The notes: generated by a model not told the origin, from the letters alone. Shown: positions 17,318 to 26,745, numbered from the stretch's first letter. The stretch is 64,000 nt of DNA from Nodosilinea sp. LEGE 07088 (GCF_015207395.1 NZ_JADEWX010000017.1:1-64000); one strand, 5' to 3'. A program made the numbers and translations.

Positions 17318-17971
17318 ATGAAGTTGGTTATCCATGGCAGAAATATTGAAATTACAGACGCGATTCGGGAGCATGTAGAGCAAAAAATCCTCAAGGCGGT
17401 GAGCCACTTCAAACACCTGACCAACGAGGTAGATGTTCATTTATCGGTAGCGCGCAACCATAGAGTTGGTGCAAATCAGTCCGCTGAAGTCACCCTCTTT
17501 GTTGATGGAGCCGTCGTTAGAGCCCAAGAGAGCAGCGAGAATCTCTACGCCAGTATTGACCTAGTCGCCGACAAAATCAGCCGTCAGCTGCGCAAGTTCA
17601 AAGAAAAGCGCAACACCCGCATGCAGGGTACTCTGGGCAAAACCACTGAGGCCTATCTTAACGAAGCACCAGCGACTGATGTTAGCCACGTGCTCAATAC
17701 CAGTGAACCCCATCTACCTGAAGAGGTCATTCGCGCCAAATACTTTGCTATGACTCCTATGACCGTGGCCGAGGCCCTAGAGCAGCTAGGGCTGATCGAC
17801 CATGATTTTTATATGTTTCTCAATGTCACCACGCAAGAAATCAACGTGATCTATGAGCGCAACCATGGCGGCTATGGCCTCATTCAGCCCCGCAAAGCCA
17901 ACCAAAATGGTCAGCTCAATGGCAATGGTAGCAAAGCGCAGCACCCCGCTAAAACCAATGCCCACAGCTAG
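17318..17971 (+). CDS. hpf: Ribosome hibernation promoting factor, long form (LrtA type)
   Basis: This 217-residue protein has an N-terminal sigma-54 modulation/S30AE domain (1-100, beginning MKLVIHGRNIEITDAIREHV) and the C-terminal dimerisation domain of long HPF (about 125-185: EEVIRAKYFAMTPMTVAEALEQLG and NVIYERNHGGYGLIQP). The long form joins 70S ribosomes into inactive 100S dimers in stress or darkness; the cyanobacterial gene is known as lrtA, a light-repressed transcript. An AAGGAG site sits about 9 nt before the ATG. The C-terminal 30 residues are Asn/Gln-rich and probably disordered. Confidence 0.93.
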   Translation: MKLVIHGRNIEITDAIREHVEQKILKAVSHFKHLTNEVDVHLSVARNHRVGANQSAEVTLFVDGAVVRAQESSENLYASIDLVADKISRQLRKFKEKRNTRMQGTLGKTTEAYLNEAPATDVSHVLNTSEPHLPEEVIRAKYFAMTPMTVAEALEQLGLIDHDFYMFLNVTTQEINVIYERNHGGYGLIQPRKANQNGQLNGNGSKAQHPAKTNAHS

Positions 17972-17983
17972 TCTTGCCTAGCT

Positions 17984-18050
17984 AGAAACCCGGTTCCTTC
18001 TGCGCGTAGCCAGAGATATCTTTGCGCCTCTCCAAAGAAACCGGGTTTCT
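17984..18050. repeat. Inverted AGAAACCGGGTTTCT mini-repeat, possible bidirectional terminator
   Basis: AGAAACCCGGTTCCT at 17984 and AGAAACCGGGTTTCT at 18036 form a long hairpin between the convergent hpf and grxC genes. The same motif occurs twice more at 29031-29046 and 29084-29099. It is a dispersed palindromic repeat, and its site between convergent genes suggests it may also end transcription. Confidence 0.6.
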
Positions 18051-18064
18051 GAATGCGTCATCTT

Positions 18065-18331
18065 CTAGCTAGCCGCTGATAGCAGGGGTTCTACACCACC
18101 TCGGGCATCTAGTGCAAACAGGTCGTCGCAGCCGCCCACATGGTGATCATTGATGAAAATCTGGGGCAGCGATCGCCGCCCGTTTGACCGCTTGGCCATT
18201 TCGCTGCGGGCGGCTTCATCGCCATCAATGCAGTATTCGGTGTAGGCAATGCCTTTTTGGTCAAGCAAGCCCTTGGCGCGAATGCAGAAGGGACAACGAC
18301 TCCAGGTATAGATTTCGACGGTAGGGGTCAT
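18065..18331 (-). CDS. grxC: Glutaredoxin 3
   Basis: The 88-residue protein is a classical dithiol glutaredoxin with active site CPFC at 14-17, the cis-proline segment RSLPQIFI and the glutathione-binding GGCDDLFAL. It reduces disulfides and glutathione mixed disulfides using GSH. The length is normal for GrxC. It starts at an ATG preceded by an AGGT-like site and is separated from radA, on the same strand, by about 160 bp. Confidence 0.93.
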   Translation of the reverse strand: MTPTVEIYTWSRCPFCIRAKGLLDQKGIAYTEYCIDGDEAARSEMAKRSNGRRSLPQIFINDHHVGGCDDLFALDARGGVEPLLSAAS

Positions 18332-18491
18332 GGTGTACCTCCAGAGCGACAGTTAAGGTTCTTTACAAGATTTTACCTTCCATTTACCTGGATGCCGAGA
18401 CATTGCGTCTATATCCCGAGACAATGCGATCGCCCCTGGGGAGGCCTCAGCCTTCTACTGGTTCGGCTCCACCTACATACCCATAGCTCCA

Positions 18492-20018
18492 TCACCCGCT
18501 GCCCTTCAGCGCATGGGTGATGGCATCCACCACCCGCGACACCGCCACGATCTCCAGCCCTGCGACGTTTACAGACTGTCCCTTGGGCACGATCGCCCGC
18601 TTAAAGCCCAGTTTGGCCGCCTCCTTTAGCCGTAGCTCCAGCTGGGAAATAGGGCGCACTTGACCGCCCAAGCCCACTTCGCCGATCAGCACTAGCTCGG
18701 GGTCAACCAGGCGATCGCGAAAGCTGGCCACCACCGAAATCGCCACGCCCAAATCCGCCGCGGGTTCCCCCACCGCCAGCCCCCCCGACGAGGCCACGTA
18801 GGCATCGAGCTTGGAGAGGGGAATGCCCACCCGCTTTTCGAGCACCGCCAAAATTTGCAGCAGCCGGTTGAACTCAATGCCCGTGGTCGAGCGGCGCGGT
18901 GAGCTATAGCTGGTGGGGCTGACCAGCGATTGCAGCTCCACTACCAGAGGACGCGTGCCCTCGCAGGCGACGATGGTGGCGATACCGGGCACCTGCTCAT
19001 CGCGGTTGCCCAAAAACAGGGCCGAGGGGTTGCTGATCTCCGCCAGACCGCGATCGACCATTTCGAACACGCCCAACTCGTGGGTGGCCCCAAACCGGTT
19101 TTTGACCGATCGCAGCAGGCGGTGGCTAGCAAAGCGATCGCCCTCAAAGTACAGCACTGTATCGACCAGGTGCTCTAAGACTTTCGGGCCTGCGATCGCC
19201 CCCTCCTTGGTCACGTGACCGACGATAAAGAGCGAAATATTGGCCCGCTTCGCCAGCTGCATCAGCGCCGAGGTGCATTCCCGCACCTGCGCTACCGACC
19301 CCGGTGCCGAGGTCAACGCACTGTAGTAGAGCGCCTGAATGCTGTCGATAATCGCCACCGCTGGCTGTAGCGACTCCAGCTCCATCAAAATCGTTTCTAA
19401 ATCAATCTCCGGCAGCAAAAAGAGCTGGGTATTTACCGACTCTATTCCAGCGGTTTCAACTTCCTCTGACGCCCCAGTTTTACTCTTGCCTCGGCTACCT
19501 TTACCCGTTGCCCGTACCGCTAAACTATCATCTGCCGTGGCACCTTTCCCCTCTCCCCGTTCTGCTGTCCCCAGCCGCTGCCACCGCAGCTTCACCTGCT
19601 GACCCGATTCTTCAGCACAGACATATAGCACCCGCTGTCGTGCTGCCAGTTGATTGGCGACCTGTAGCAGCAGAGTTGATTTACCAATGCCGGGGTCACC
19701 CCCCAGCAGCACCAGCGACCCTGGCACAATGCCGCCCCCCAGCACCCGGTCTAGCTCCCCATAGCCCGACGGTAGACGCGCCTGGGGGTGATCTTGAATC
19801 TGATGCAGGGTCATGGCCAATCGTGGCTGACTGGCTTTAGCCCGGGTCGCTGCGCCTCGGCTACGCCCCAGGCTGGCAGCTCGAGCAGTGGTTTCTTTCG
19901 CAGGCTGAGCCTGCTCCACTAGAGTATTCCAGCTATTGCATACAGGGCAGCGGCCAAAGTATTGAGGCGACTCAGCCCCGCACTCGTTACAGACATAAAT
20001 GGAACGCGATTTTGCCAC
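18492..20018 (-). CDS. radA: DNA repair protein RadA/Sms
   Basis: RadA is a RecA-like branch migration helicase in recombinational repair. The GTG at 20018 gives the expected beginning (M/V)AKSRSIYVCNECG; an in-frame TTG at 20051 is less likely. The protein of 508 residues has the N-terminal C4 zinc finger (CNECG...CPVCNSW, 10-30), a Walker A GGDPGIGKST (107-115), the KNRFGAT motif characteristic of RadA, and a Lon-like C-terminal domain. About 45 extra residues, rich in Gly, Lys, Ser and Thr, are inserted at about 151-197 after LRWQRLG. Similar spacers occur in cyanobacterial RadA and are probably a disordered loop. Confidence 0.93.
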   Translation of the reverse strand: MAKSRSIYVCNECGAESPQYFGRCPVCNSWNTLVEQAQPAKETTARAASLGRSRGAATRAKASQPRLAMTLHQIQDHPQARLPSGYGELDRVLGGGIVPGSLVLLGGDPGIGKSTLLLQVANQLAARQRVLYVCAEESGQQVKLRWQRLGTAERGEGKGATADDSLAVRATGKGSRGKSKTGASEEVETAGIESVNTQLFLLPEIDLETILMELESLQPAVAIIDSIQALYYSALTSAPGSVAQVRECTSALMQLAKRANISLFIVGHVTKEGAIAGPKVLEHLVDTVLYFEGDRFASHRLLRSVKNRFGATHELGVFEMVDRGLAEISNPSALFLGNRDEQVPGIATIVACEGTRPLVVELQSLVSPTSYSSPRRSTTGIEFNRLLQILAVLEKRVGIPLSKLDAYVASSGGLAVGEPAADLGVAISVVASFRDRLVDPELVLIGEVGLGGQVRPISQLELRLKEAAKLGFKRAIVPKGQSVNVAGLEIVAVSRVVDAITHALKGSG

Positions 20019-20328
20019 GATATTCCCTGTTTTACTGATTCGACCAGCCAATCTTCTGAAGCACCAAACGCTCCTAAGCGTGAGTCTAGCGTTTTGTCAT
20101 AAACCTTAAAAAAGCCTGAAGCAGGGAAATTTCAAGGGTGTGACATGAATCAATACACATAGAATAGTCCAACGTCATAAAGCCTTTCATGCGGGGTGTT
20201 GTAGGGAAGTTATGTCGGCGATTTTTGCGATCGCACTAGGCAAGCAACCTGGGAGCGTTCAAAAGTTAATCATTTAACGTTGCGATTGTTTATAGAATAT
20301 GACGTTATGTAGGGAGCCTTGAAAAGCC

Positions 20329-21057
20329 TTGGAAAATAACAAAGAAAGAATACTGGTCGTTGACGATGAAGCCAGCATTCGACGCATCCTCGAAACTCGT
20401 CTGTCTATGATTGGCTACGACGTCGTCACCGCAGCCGACGGCGAAGAAGCCCTCGAAACCTTTCGCAACGCCGCCCCCGACCTGGTGGTGCTCGACGTGA
20501 TGATGCCCAAGCTAGATGGCTACGGTGTCTGTCAAGAGCTGCGTAAAGAGTCTGATATCCCTATTATCATGCTCACGGCCCTGGGCGACGTGGCCGATCG
20601 CATTACTGGGTTAGAACTCGGAGCCGACGACTACGTGGTCAAGCCCTTCTCTCCCAAAGAGCTAGAGGCCCGCATTCGCTCTGTGCTGCGCCGGGTCGAT
20701 AAAACCGGTATGACTGGCATCCCCAGTTCTGGGGTGATTTCAGTCAATACAATTCGCATCGACACTAACAAACGCCAGGTCTATAAAGGCGACGAACGCA
20801 TTCGGCTCACCGGCATGGAGTTTAGCCTGCTAGAGCTGTTGGTCAGTCGCTCAGGTGAGCCGTTCTCTCGCTCCGAAATCTTACAAGAGGTCTGGGGCTA
20901 CACCCCCGAACGCCATGTCGATACTCGGGTGGTCGATGTCCACATTTCTCGTCTGCGGGCCAAGCTTGAAGATGACCCCAGCAACCCAGAGCTCATTCTC
21001 ACCGCCCGAGGGACTGGCTACCTTTTTCAACGGATAGTGGAACCTGGCGAAGAATAG
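20329..21057 (+). CDS. rpaB: Response regulator RpaB (OmpR family)
   Basis: RpaB is the essential cyanobacterial regulator of high-light and photosystem genes, paired with the NblS/Hik33 kinase and binding HLR1 sites. The 242-residue sequence from ERILVVDDEASIRRILETRL through TALGDVADRITGLELGADDY to TPERHVDTRVVDVHISRL is nearly invariant in cyanobacteria. Phospho-acceptor Asp is in VVLDVMMP, and the winged helix ends TARGTGYLFQR. Translation seems to begin at TTG (20329) with an AGGGAG site 12 nt upstream; no in-frame ATG or GTG gives the conserved N-terminus MENNKERILVVDDE. plsX follows 51 bp later. Confidence 0.93.
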   Translation: MENNKERILVVDDEASIRRILETRLSMIGYDVVTAADGEEALETFRNAAPDLVVLDVMMPKLDGYGVCQELRKESDIPIIMLTALGDVADRITGLELGADDYVVKPFSPKELEARIRSVLRRVDKTGMTGIPSSGVISVNTIRIDTNKRQVYKGDERIRLTGMEFSLLELLVSRSGEPFSRSEILQEVWGYTPERHVDTRVVDVHISRLRAKLEDDPSNPELILTARGTGYLFQRIVEPGEE

Positions 21058-21108
21058 TCGGTAGGGTAGTCTGCTAGAATTTCCTCAGGTTTTTAAAAGA
21101 TTCAGCAG

Positions 21109-22143
21109 ATGGGTTTTAACCGGGCACGTATTGCCATAGACGCGATGGGGGGTGACTTTGCCCCTGGCGAAATCGTCGCAGGTGCCATCCGCGCCAAGGC
21201 CGAGTTAGACGTAGACGTTGCCCTGGTGGGTAACGTCGATCACATTAAGGCGTCAACGGCTAATGTTGATCAGCTCCAGGGGATTGAGTTAGTGCCCGCC
21301 GAGGGCAGCATCGAAATGCACGAAGAGCCCCTGAGCGCCCTACGTAAAAAGCCCCAGGCCTCGATTAATGTCGCTATGGACTTAGTCAAGCGAGGCCAGG
21401 CCGATGCGGTCGTCTCCGCCGGTCATTCGGGGGCCGCTATGGCTGCTGCACTCTTGCGTTTGGGCCGTTTGAAAGGGATTGACCGCCCGGCGATCGGGGC
21501 GGTGTTTCCCACGGTAGTTGCCAATAAGTCAGTACTGATTCTGGATGTCGGGGCGAATGTAGACTGCCGCCCTAAGTACTTAGAGCAGTTTGCCATGATG
21601 GGCACGATCTATTCCCGTTATGTGCTGGGGGTCGAGCATCCTCGGGTGGGGCTAATCAATATTGGTGAAGAGCCCAGCAAGGGCAACGACGCCGCGTTGC
21701 GGGCTCATCAGCTGCTCGAAGAAAACCCTAACATTCCCTTTGCCGGTAATGCCGAGGGGCGCGATATTTTGTCAGGTCAGTTTGATGTTGTAGTCTGCGA
21801 TGGCTTTGTCGGCAACGTGCTGCTGAAGTTCGCAGAGGCGGTAGGTGAGTCGGTACTGCAAATTTTGCGAGAAGAATTGCCTCAAGGCGTGCGCGGCAAG
21901 ATTGGAGCTTCGATTCTCAAACCCAATCTACGACGAATTAAGCAGCGAGTTGACCATGCCGAACATGGCGGTGGGTTGTTGCTGGGGGTAGCTGGGGTGA
22001 CGGTGATTAGCCACGGTAGTTCCCAGGCACCCTCGGTATTTAACGCCATCCGCCTGGCTAAAGAAGCGGTGGATAATCGTGTGCAAGATCGCATTCAGGC
22101 ACAGTACCAGCGGGTAGCTATGCCCGCAGCAGACGGAGAATAA
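21109..22143 (+). CDS. plsX: Phosphate acyltransferase PlsX
   Basis: PlsX converts acyl-ACP to acyl-phosphate, the donor for glycerol 3-phosphate acylation. The 344-residue protein shows the family motifs IAIDAMGGDFAPG near the N-terminus, SAGHSGAAMAAALLRLGR, AVFPTVV, LLDVGANVDCRP-type (LDVGANVDC), NIGEEPSKGND and CDGFVGNVLLKFAE. It lies 3 bp before fabH, a classical plsX-fabH operon joining phospholipid and fatty acid synthesis. Confidence 0.95.
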   Translation: MGFNRARIAIDAMGGDFAPGEIVAGAIRAKAELDVDVALVGNVDHIKASTANVDQLQGIELVPAEGSIEMHEEPLSALRKKPQASINVAMDLVKRGQADAVVSAGHSGAAMAAALLRLGRLKGIDRPAIGAVFPTVVANKSVLILDVGANVDCRPKYLEQFAMMGTIYSRYVLGVEHPRVGLINIGEEPSKGNDAALRAHQLLEENPNIPFAGNAEGRDILSGQFDVVVCDGFVGNVLLKFAEAVGESVLQILREELPQGVRGKIGASILKPNLRRIKQRVDHAEHGGGLLLGVAGVTVISHGSSQAPSVFNAIRLAKEAVDNRVQDRIQAQYQRVAMPAADGE

Positions 22144-22146
22144 CCC

Positions 22147-23142
22147 GTGGAACAGTTTATGCCCGGTGTGTCACTGGTGGGCAGTGGCTCGGCTCGTTTG
22201 AGCGTAGCCCTCAGTAACGACGCGCTTAGCCAGCGTGTTGATACCTCCGATGACTGGATTGCGTCGCGCACTGGCATTCGTCAGCGGCATGTAGCTGCGC
22301 CAACCGACTCATTGACGTCCCTGGCCGCCGAGGCCGCTCGCAATGCTCTGGCGATGGCTCAGGTGAGTGCTGGCGAGGTGGACCTGATCTTGTTGGCCAC
22401 CTCTACCCCTGACGATCTGTTTGGCAGCGCCTGCCAGGTGCAGGCTGCATTGGGGGCCACCCGCGCCGTTGCCTTTGATTTGACCGCCGCCTGTTCAGGG
22501 TTTGTGTTTGCCTTGGTGACAGCAGCTCAATATCTACGAACTGGCGTATACAAAAATGTTGTCGTCATCGGGGCGGATGTGCTGTCGCGATGGACTGATT
22601 GGAGCGATCGCACCACCTGTGTGCTTTTCGGCGATGGGGCTGGGGCGGTGGTGCTGCGGGCGGCAGAGCGCGATCGCCTACTTGGCTTTGAGCTGTGCAG
22701 CGATGGTTCCCTCAATCACTGTCTGAACCTAGCCTACCAGTCCGATCCGGCGGTGCTGGTCGGCGATATCGCGGTTCAAGAGGGCACGTTTGCCCCCATC
22801 ACCATGAATGGCCGCGAAGTGTACAAATTTGCCGTCAGCCGCGTTCCAGAGGTGATTGAAAAAGCCCTCTTTCGGGCGAGCTTGACTACCGCCGATATCA
22901 GCTGGATGGTCTTGCACCAGGCTAATCAGCGCATTCTCGATGCCGTGGCCGATCGCCTTGGCGTACCGTTAGATCGAGTTGTTAGTAACATGGCCCGTCA
23001 TGGCAATACCTCTGCGGCCTCTATTCCTATCGCTCTTGACGAAGCCGTGCGGGCTAACAAAATTCAGCCTGGCGATGTGATTGCTACAGCTGGATTTGGG
23101 GCTGGTCTGACCTGGGGTGCCGCAATTTTGGAGTGGCAGTAA
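22147..23142 (+). CDS. fabH: Beta-ketoacyl-ACP synthase III
   Basis: FabH condenses acetyl-CoA with malonyl-ACP to start fatty acid synthesis. The GTG at 22147 starts a 331-residue protein of normal length. The catalytic triad is visible: Cys116 (TAACSGFV), His in VLHQANQRI, and Asn in RHGNTSAAS. The DDWIASRTGIRQRH N-terminal substrate-binding segment and the C-terminal GFGAGLTWGA are typical. The 3-bp gap to plsX implies translational coupling. Confidence 0.96.
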   Translation: MEQFMPGVSLVGSGSARLSVALSNDALSQRVDTSDDWIASRTGIRQRHVAAPTDSLTSLAAEAARNALAMAQVSAGEVDLILLATSTPDDLFGSACQVQAALGATRAVAFDLTAACSGFVFALVTAAQYLRTGVYKNVVVIGADVLSRWTDWSDRTTCVLFGDGAGAVVLRAAERDRLLGFELCSDGSLNHCLNLAYQSDPAVLVGDIAVQEGTFAPITMNGREVYKFAVSRVPEVIEKALFRASLTTADISWMVLHQANQRILDAVADRLGVPLDRVVSNMARHGNTSAASIPIALDEAVRANKIQPGDVIATAGFGAGLTWGAAILEWQ

Positions 23143-23449
23143 GGATTGCCCTGGAACGCAGTTAAAGCCACAGCCGGTCTGCTAGACCTATCGGCTGTAG
23201 CCATCCCTTATATCTCGCTGCAAGATAGAAATTCATTCCCTAACCGTCCCCGCATGCAGAGACGTTGGTAAAGCCCTCACAGCGGACAAAACAATAACCA
23301 GACTGCCGTCATTAGCGTCGATGCACCATGGATCGGTTAAATTATGTCCCAGGAAATACAGCATTACGTCTTTCTACTAAGTCAGCTCGCTGACCGCATT
23401 GGCACAACAATTTTGGGGCAATATCAATACAGATCTGATATAAGCAGCC
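23143..23449. other. Intergenic region after fabH
   Basis: No gene is supported. A weak hairpin (ACAGCCG/CGGCTGT, about 23170-23200) lies 30 bp after fabH without a T run and may be a weak terminator. The remaining 200 bp probably hold the promoter of the GGDEF gene; I could not define boxes with confidence. Confidence 0.4.
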
Positions 23450-24385
23450 ATGGATTCTTCAAGCGTAGACTTCCTACAGACCCCAATACTCGACATCTTA
23501 CCCAATCCAGTTCTCGTAAAAGATGCTGAGCTTCGGTACGTTTTAGTGAATCAAGCTTTTGAAAGTCTTTTTGGTGTTTCTCAAGCAGACTTAGCTGGCA
23601 AACTCGACAAGGATGTCTTTAAGGAGCGCCAAGCCGTCCAGTGTAATGCAGGGGATTTGAGAGTACTGGCATCGGGTGAGATTGACGAAGCCGTAGAAAC
23701 AGTCTTTCGAGCTGATTCTACGCCGCGAGAAATGATCACCCGAAAAAGCCGACTCACACTACCTGGAGGCCAAGTATTTTTAGTTGGCATCATGCATGAC
23801 ATCACAGAGGTGAGCCTGATCAATCGCAAACTTCAGGAAAATCAGAAACTGCTTCAACAACAATCAGCAGAACTCAACCGAATGGTCTATACGGACTCGC
23901 TCACAAGCTGTGGTAATAGGCGATTCCTCTTTACCCACGCACCGGATATTTATGCAAAACACGGTAATATTGGCAGCCTATTCATGCTAGATATTGACTA
24001 CTTCAAAGGAATTAACGATGATTTTGGGCATGATGCTGGGGACGATGTGCTCATCCACTTTGTCAAGACTGTAGCGCAAGTTATTCGCGCTGAGGATGAG
24101 CTTGTGCGTATCGGTGGGGAAGAATTTGTCGTTATGCTACCCGGTGTCGGCGGAGAAGCAGCACGTCTGATGGCTGAGCGCATACGCCAGCAGGTGGAAT
24201 CTAGCCCGCTATCTTATGGAAGCAGCTCACTCGCAATTACGGTTAGCATTGGCGTTGTCGATGTAGTTGGCTCTGTCGATGTAGGTAGCCTACTCATAGC
24301 GGGCGATCGCTGTCTTTATCAAGCTAAAAAGGCGGGGCGAAACTGTATCGTTACGGCTAAGAGAGCTGTTGGCAGAGTCAATTAA
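23450..24385 (+). CDS. PAS-GGDEF diguanylate cyclase
   Basis: This 311-residue protein makes the second messenger cyclic di-GMP from two GTP. Residues 10-120 form a PAS domain (LPNPVLVKDAELRYVLVNQAF, then the PAC-like TLPGGQVFLVGIMHDIT), linked by a short coiled coil (125-145) to a GGDEF domain (about 145-305). The active-site motif is intact as GGEEF, and an inhibitory I-site RAED lies five residues upstream, so product feedback is expected. There is no membrane segment. It breaks the line of fatty acid genes between fabH and fabD, and its sensory ligand is unknown. Confidence 0.9.
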   Translation: MDSSSVDFLQTPILDILPNPVLVKDAELRYVLVNQAFESLFGVSQADLAGKLDKDVFKERQAVQCNAGDLRVLASGEIDEAVETVFRADSTPREMITRKSRLTLPGGQVFLVGIMHDITEVSLINRKLQENQKLLQQQSAELNRMVYTDSLTSCGNRRFLFTHAPDIYAKHGNIGSLFMLDIDYFKGINDDFGHDAGDDVLIHFVKTVAQVIRAEDELVRIGGEEFVVMLPGVGGEAARLMAERIRQQVESSPLSYGSSSLAITVSIGVVDVVGSVDVGSLLIAGDRCLYQAKKAGRNCIVTAKRAVGRVN

Positions 24386-24749
24386 GTCAGGTGTTTGCAA
24401 GCCGATCTGGCCATCATCCGATTGTGAAAGCATCCATCATGACGTCGTTAATGCCATTCTCTATCGCTTGATGACAGGCTGTGCCTGGTGCCCGAGTCCT
24501 CCGCAGCACTCATCTACATCGCTATGATTCAGGTCAGGCTACGTAGGTTAGGGTGACGTCCTTGATACCTGTCTCCGTGTTTTCAAATATCCTCTTAAGA
24601 GGTTTCTAATGAACGTTTTATGAGACAGTGGTTTCTGTGGTTCTGCCAGCATCGATAGCGCTGACCGGGTATCTCTGGCTATAGCGCTTAAGAATATCGG
24701 TTATATAGCCTAGGCAAACCCATCCAGCACAGTCGGGTAGGACAGGGAT
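24386..24749. other. Intergenic region between the GGDEF gene and fabD
   Basis: No gene is seen in 364 bp. The 100 bp before fabD are likely its promoter region; an AGGACAGGGAT ribosome binding segment directly precedes the fabD ATG. Confidence 0.4.
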
Positions 24750-25640
24750 ATGGCAAAGGTGGCGTGGGTGTTTCCTGGGCAGGGTTCTCAGGCGATTGGC
24801 ATGGGTGTAGATTTGGCTGTCTTGCCCTTGGGCCAAGAACGCTTGGCGGCGGCCGAGGAAATCCTAGGTTGGTCTGTGCTTGACATCGTTCAGTCTGCTG
24901 ACGACAAAGTCTCTAACACGCTCTATACCCAGCCCTGTTTATACGTTGTAGAAAGTATTCTGGTTGATTTGCTCAAGGCCCAGGGCCACCAGCCTGATGT
25001 CGTTGCCGGTCACAGCCTGGGGGAATACGTAGCGCTTTACGCCGCTGGAGTGTTTGACTTTGCCACCGGGCTTGCCCTGGTACAACGGCGGGCTGAATTG
25101 ATGGCTCAGGCGTCTGACGGCATGATGGCCGCCCTACTGGGGTTCGATGCGGAGGCGCTGGCCGCCAAAATTGAGGCTACTCCTGGCGTGGTGTTAGCCA
25201 ATGATAATAATCCTGGCCAGGTGGTGATCTCAGGTACGCCTGAAGCGGTCACAGCTGTGATGGACGGTGTTAAGGCTAAGCGGGCAGTGAAGCTTAACGT
25301 TAGCGGAGCTTTTCACTCGCCGCTCATGGCTGATGCGGCCGCTCAGTTTGCCCAAGCGCTAGAGCCGGTGCATTTCTCAGTGGCTCAGGTGCCGGTATTG
25401 TCAAACGTTGACCCGACACCGACCACCGATGGAGCCGTCCTCAAGCAACGTCTGGTGCAGCAGATGACGGGCTCGGTGCGCTGGCGCGAAATCACCCTGG
25501 CGCTGCCAGAGCTCGGCATTGACAGAGTAATCGAAGTAGGGCCGGGCAATGTGCTTACGGGGCTGACTAAGCGCACCTGTCGCGACCTGGCACTGGTGAA
25601 TGTGGGCAATCTAGATCAGGTGAATGGACTGGCCGTCTAA
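24750..25640 (+). CDS. fabD: Malonyl-CoA:ACP transacylase
   Basis: FabD loads malonate onto acyl carrier protein. The 296-residue protein has the N-terminal oxyanion segment VFPGQGSQAIGMG, the nucleophile motif GHSLGE with Ser89, QRRAELMAQ with the substrate arginine, and catalytic His in SGAFHSPLM near 201. The end EVGPGNVLTGLTKR is typical. It lies 70 bp before plsC, in the fatty acid/phospholipid neighbourhood. Confidence 0.95.
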   Translation: MAKVAWVFPGQGSQAIGMGVDLAVLPLGQERLAAAEEILGWSVLDIVQSADDKVSNTLYTQPCLYVVESILVDLLKAQGHQPDVVAGHSLGEYVALYAAGVFDFATGLALVQRRAELMAQASDGMMAALLGFDAEALAAKIEATPGVVLANDNNPGQVVISGTPEAVTAVMDGVKAKRAVKLNVSGAFHSPLMADAAAQFAQALEPVHFSVAQVPVLSNVDPTPTTDGAVLKQRLVQQMTGSVRWREITLALPELGIDRVIEVGPGNVLTGLTKRTCRDLALVNVGNLDQVNGLAV

Positions 25641-25710
25641 CGCTGGCCTTGTTCCCTAGTGCCAGTCCAATCGATAGGGAGACTTTGAATTGTGCTTGGA
25701 CATAGGTGAG

Positions 25711-26349
25711 ATGAGCCGCGATCGCGAACCCCCCGTTAACCTGCTGTGGTATCACTTGTTCAAATGGTCGATAGTTAGCCCGATGTTGGGCCTATATTTT
25801 CGTGGTCGGGTCTATGGCACCGAGCAAGTGCCTAAAAGTGGTGGTTTGGTCGTTGTGGCTAACCACGCTAGTGATTTTGACCCACCCTTGCTTTCTGCGG
25901 CTGTGCGTCGCCCGGTTTCTTACATGGCCAAAGAAGAATTGTTTAAGGTGCCGGTGTTGAGCCAGGCTATTCGGCTCTACGGAGCCTACCCCGTCAAGCG
26001 CGGCAGTGCCGATCGCAGCGCTATTCGAGAAGCCCTCAAACAGCTTGATCAAGGTTGGGCTGTCGGTATTTTTCTTCAGGGCACTCGCACCGCCGACGGG
26101 CGCATCCCTGACCCCAAAATTGGGGCGGCCCTGATTGCGGCTAAGGCTCAGGTTCCACTGTTGCCGGTCAGCCTCTGGGGCACCCAATATATTTTCAAAA
26201 AGGGCTCCTCGCTACCGCGCTCTACTCCCCTGACTATTCGCATTGGGGCTCCGATTGCGCCGCCGCCATCTACTGGGCGAGCAGGCTTAGAGGCCATTAC
26301 TGCCCAGTGTGCCGATGTCATCCATCGTCTCCACGACCAGGGTAGATAA
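25711..26349 (+). CDS. plsC: 1-acyl-sn-glycerol-3-phosphate acyltransferase
   Basis: PlsC adds the second acyl chain to make phosphatidic acid. I choose the ATG at 25711, which has an AGGTGAG site; an in-frame TTG at 25690 would add seven residues. The 212-residue protein has block I NHASDFDPP (NHx4D) and block III FLQGTRTADG, where the usual EGTR reads QGTR, a variant I also associate with other cyanobacterial homologues. A hydrophobic stretch at about 15-35 likely anchors it in the membrane. Confidence 0.88.
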   Translation: MSRDREPPVNLLWYHLFKWSIVSPMLGLYFRGRVYGTEQVPKSGGLVVVANHASDFDPPLLSAAVRRPVSYMAKEELFKVPVLSQAIRLYGAYPVKRGSADRSAIREALKQLDQGWAVGIFLQGTRTADGRIPDPKIGAALIAAKAQVPLLPVSLWGTQYIFKKGSSLPRSTPLTIRIGAPIAPPPSTGRAGLEAITAQCADVIHRLHDQGR

Positions 26350-26442
26350 CAGCCTACTTGGGCTACTTGCCAAACAGTCGGGCTGTCTCCGCCCTGCCCC
26401 ATCTGGTAGCCTGGTACAAGCTGGCGATCGCACTCCCAAGTC

Positions 26443-26745
26443 ATGACCCAAGATCTTAAAACCGAACTTTCAGAGATGGTGGCCCCGGCTGACTGGGCCT
26501 GGATTAGCCCCCACGCCAATCGCGGCGCAGTGGTTGTAGTCGACCAAAGGCTCGATCTGGTTGACGTGGGGGTGGCGATCGCTACCGACAACACCACCGC
26601 CGTCAATCATTGGATTGCCGAAGCCCTAATTACCAAACCTTCCCCCTTTCAGCTAGAAATCTGGGATCAAACTGCCAAAAAGCAGTTTCAATCGTTGATT
26701 GTGCAACCCTTTGTGCTGGTGCAAGACGCCGCCGATGAAAACTGA
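26443..26745 (+). CDS. DUF2288 family protein
   Basis: This 100-residue protein begins TELSEMVAPADWAWISPHANRGAVVVV, the DUF2288 pattern, and continues with VDVGVAIATDN and WIAEALITKPS. The family is small, acidic and found mainly in cyanobacteria and gammaproteobacteria, with no known role. Its end overlaps the next gene by 11 bp, so the two are probably translationally coupled. Confidence 0.88.
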   Translation: MTQDLKTELSEMVAPADWAWISPHANRGAVVVVDQRLDLVDVGVAIATDNTTAVNHWIAEALITKPSPFQLEIWDQTAKKQFQSLIVQPFVLVQDAADEN

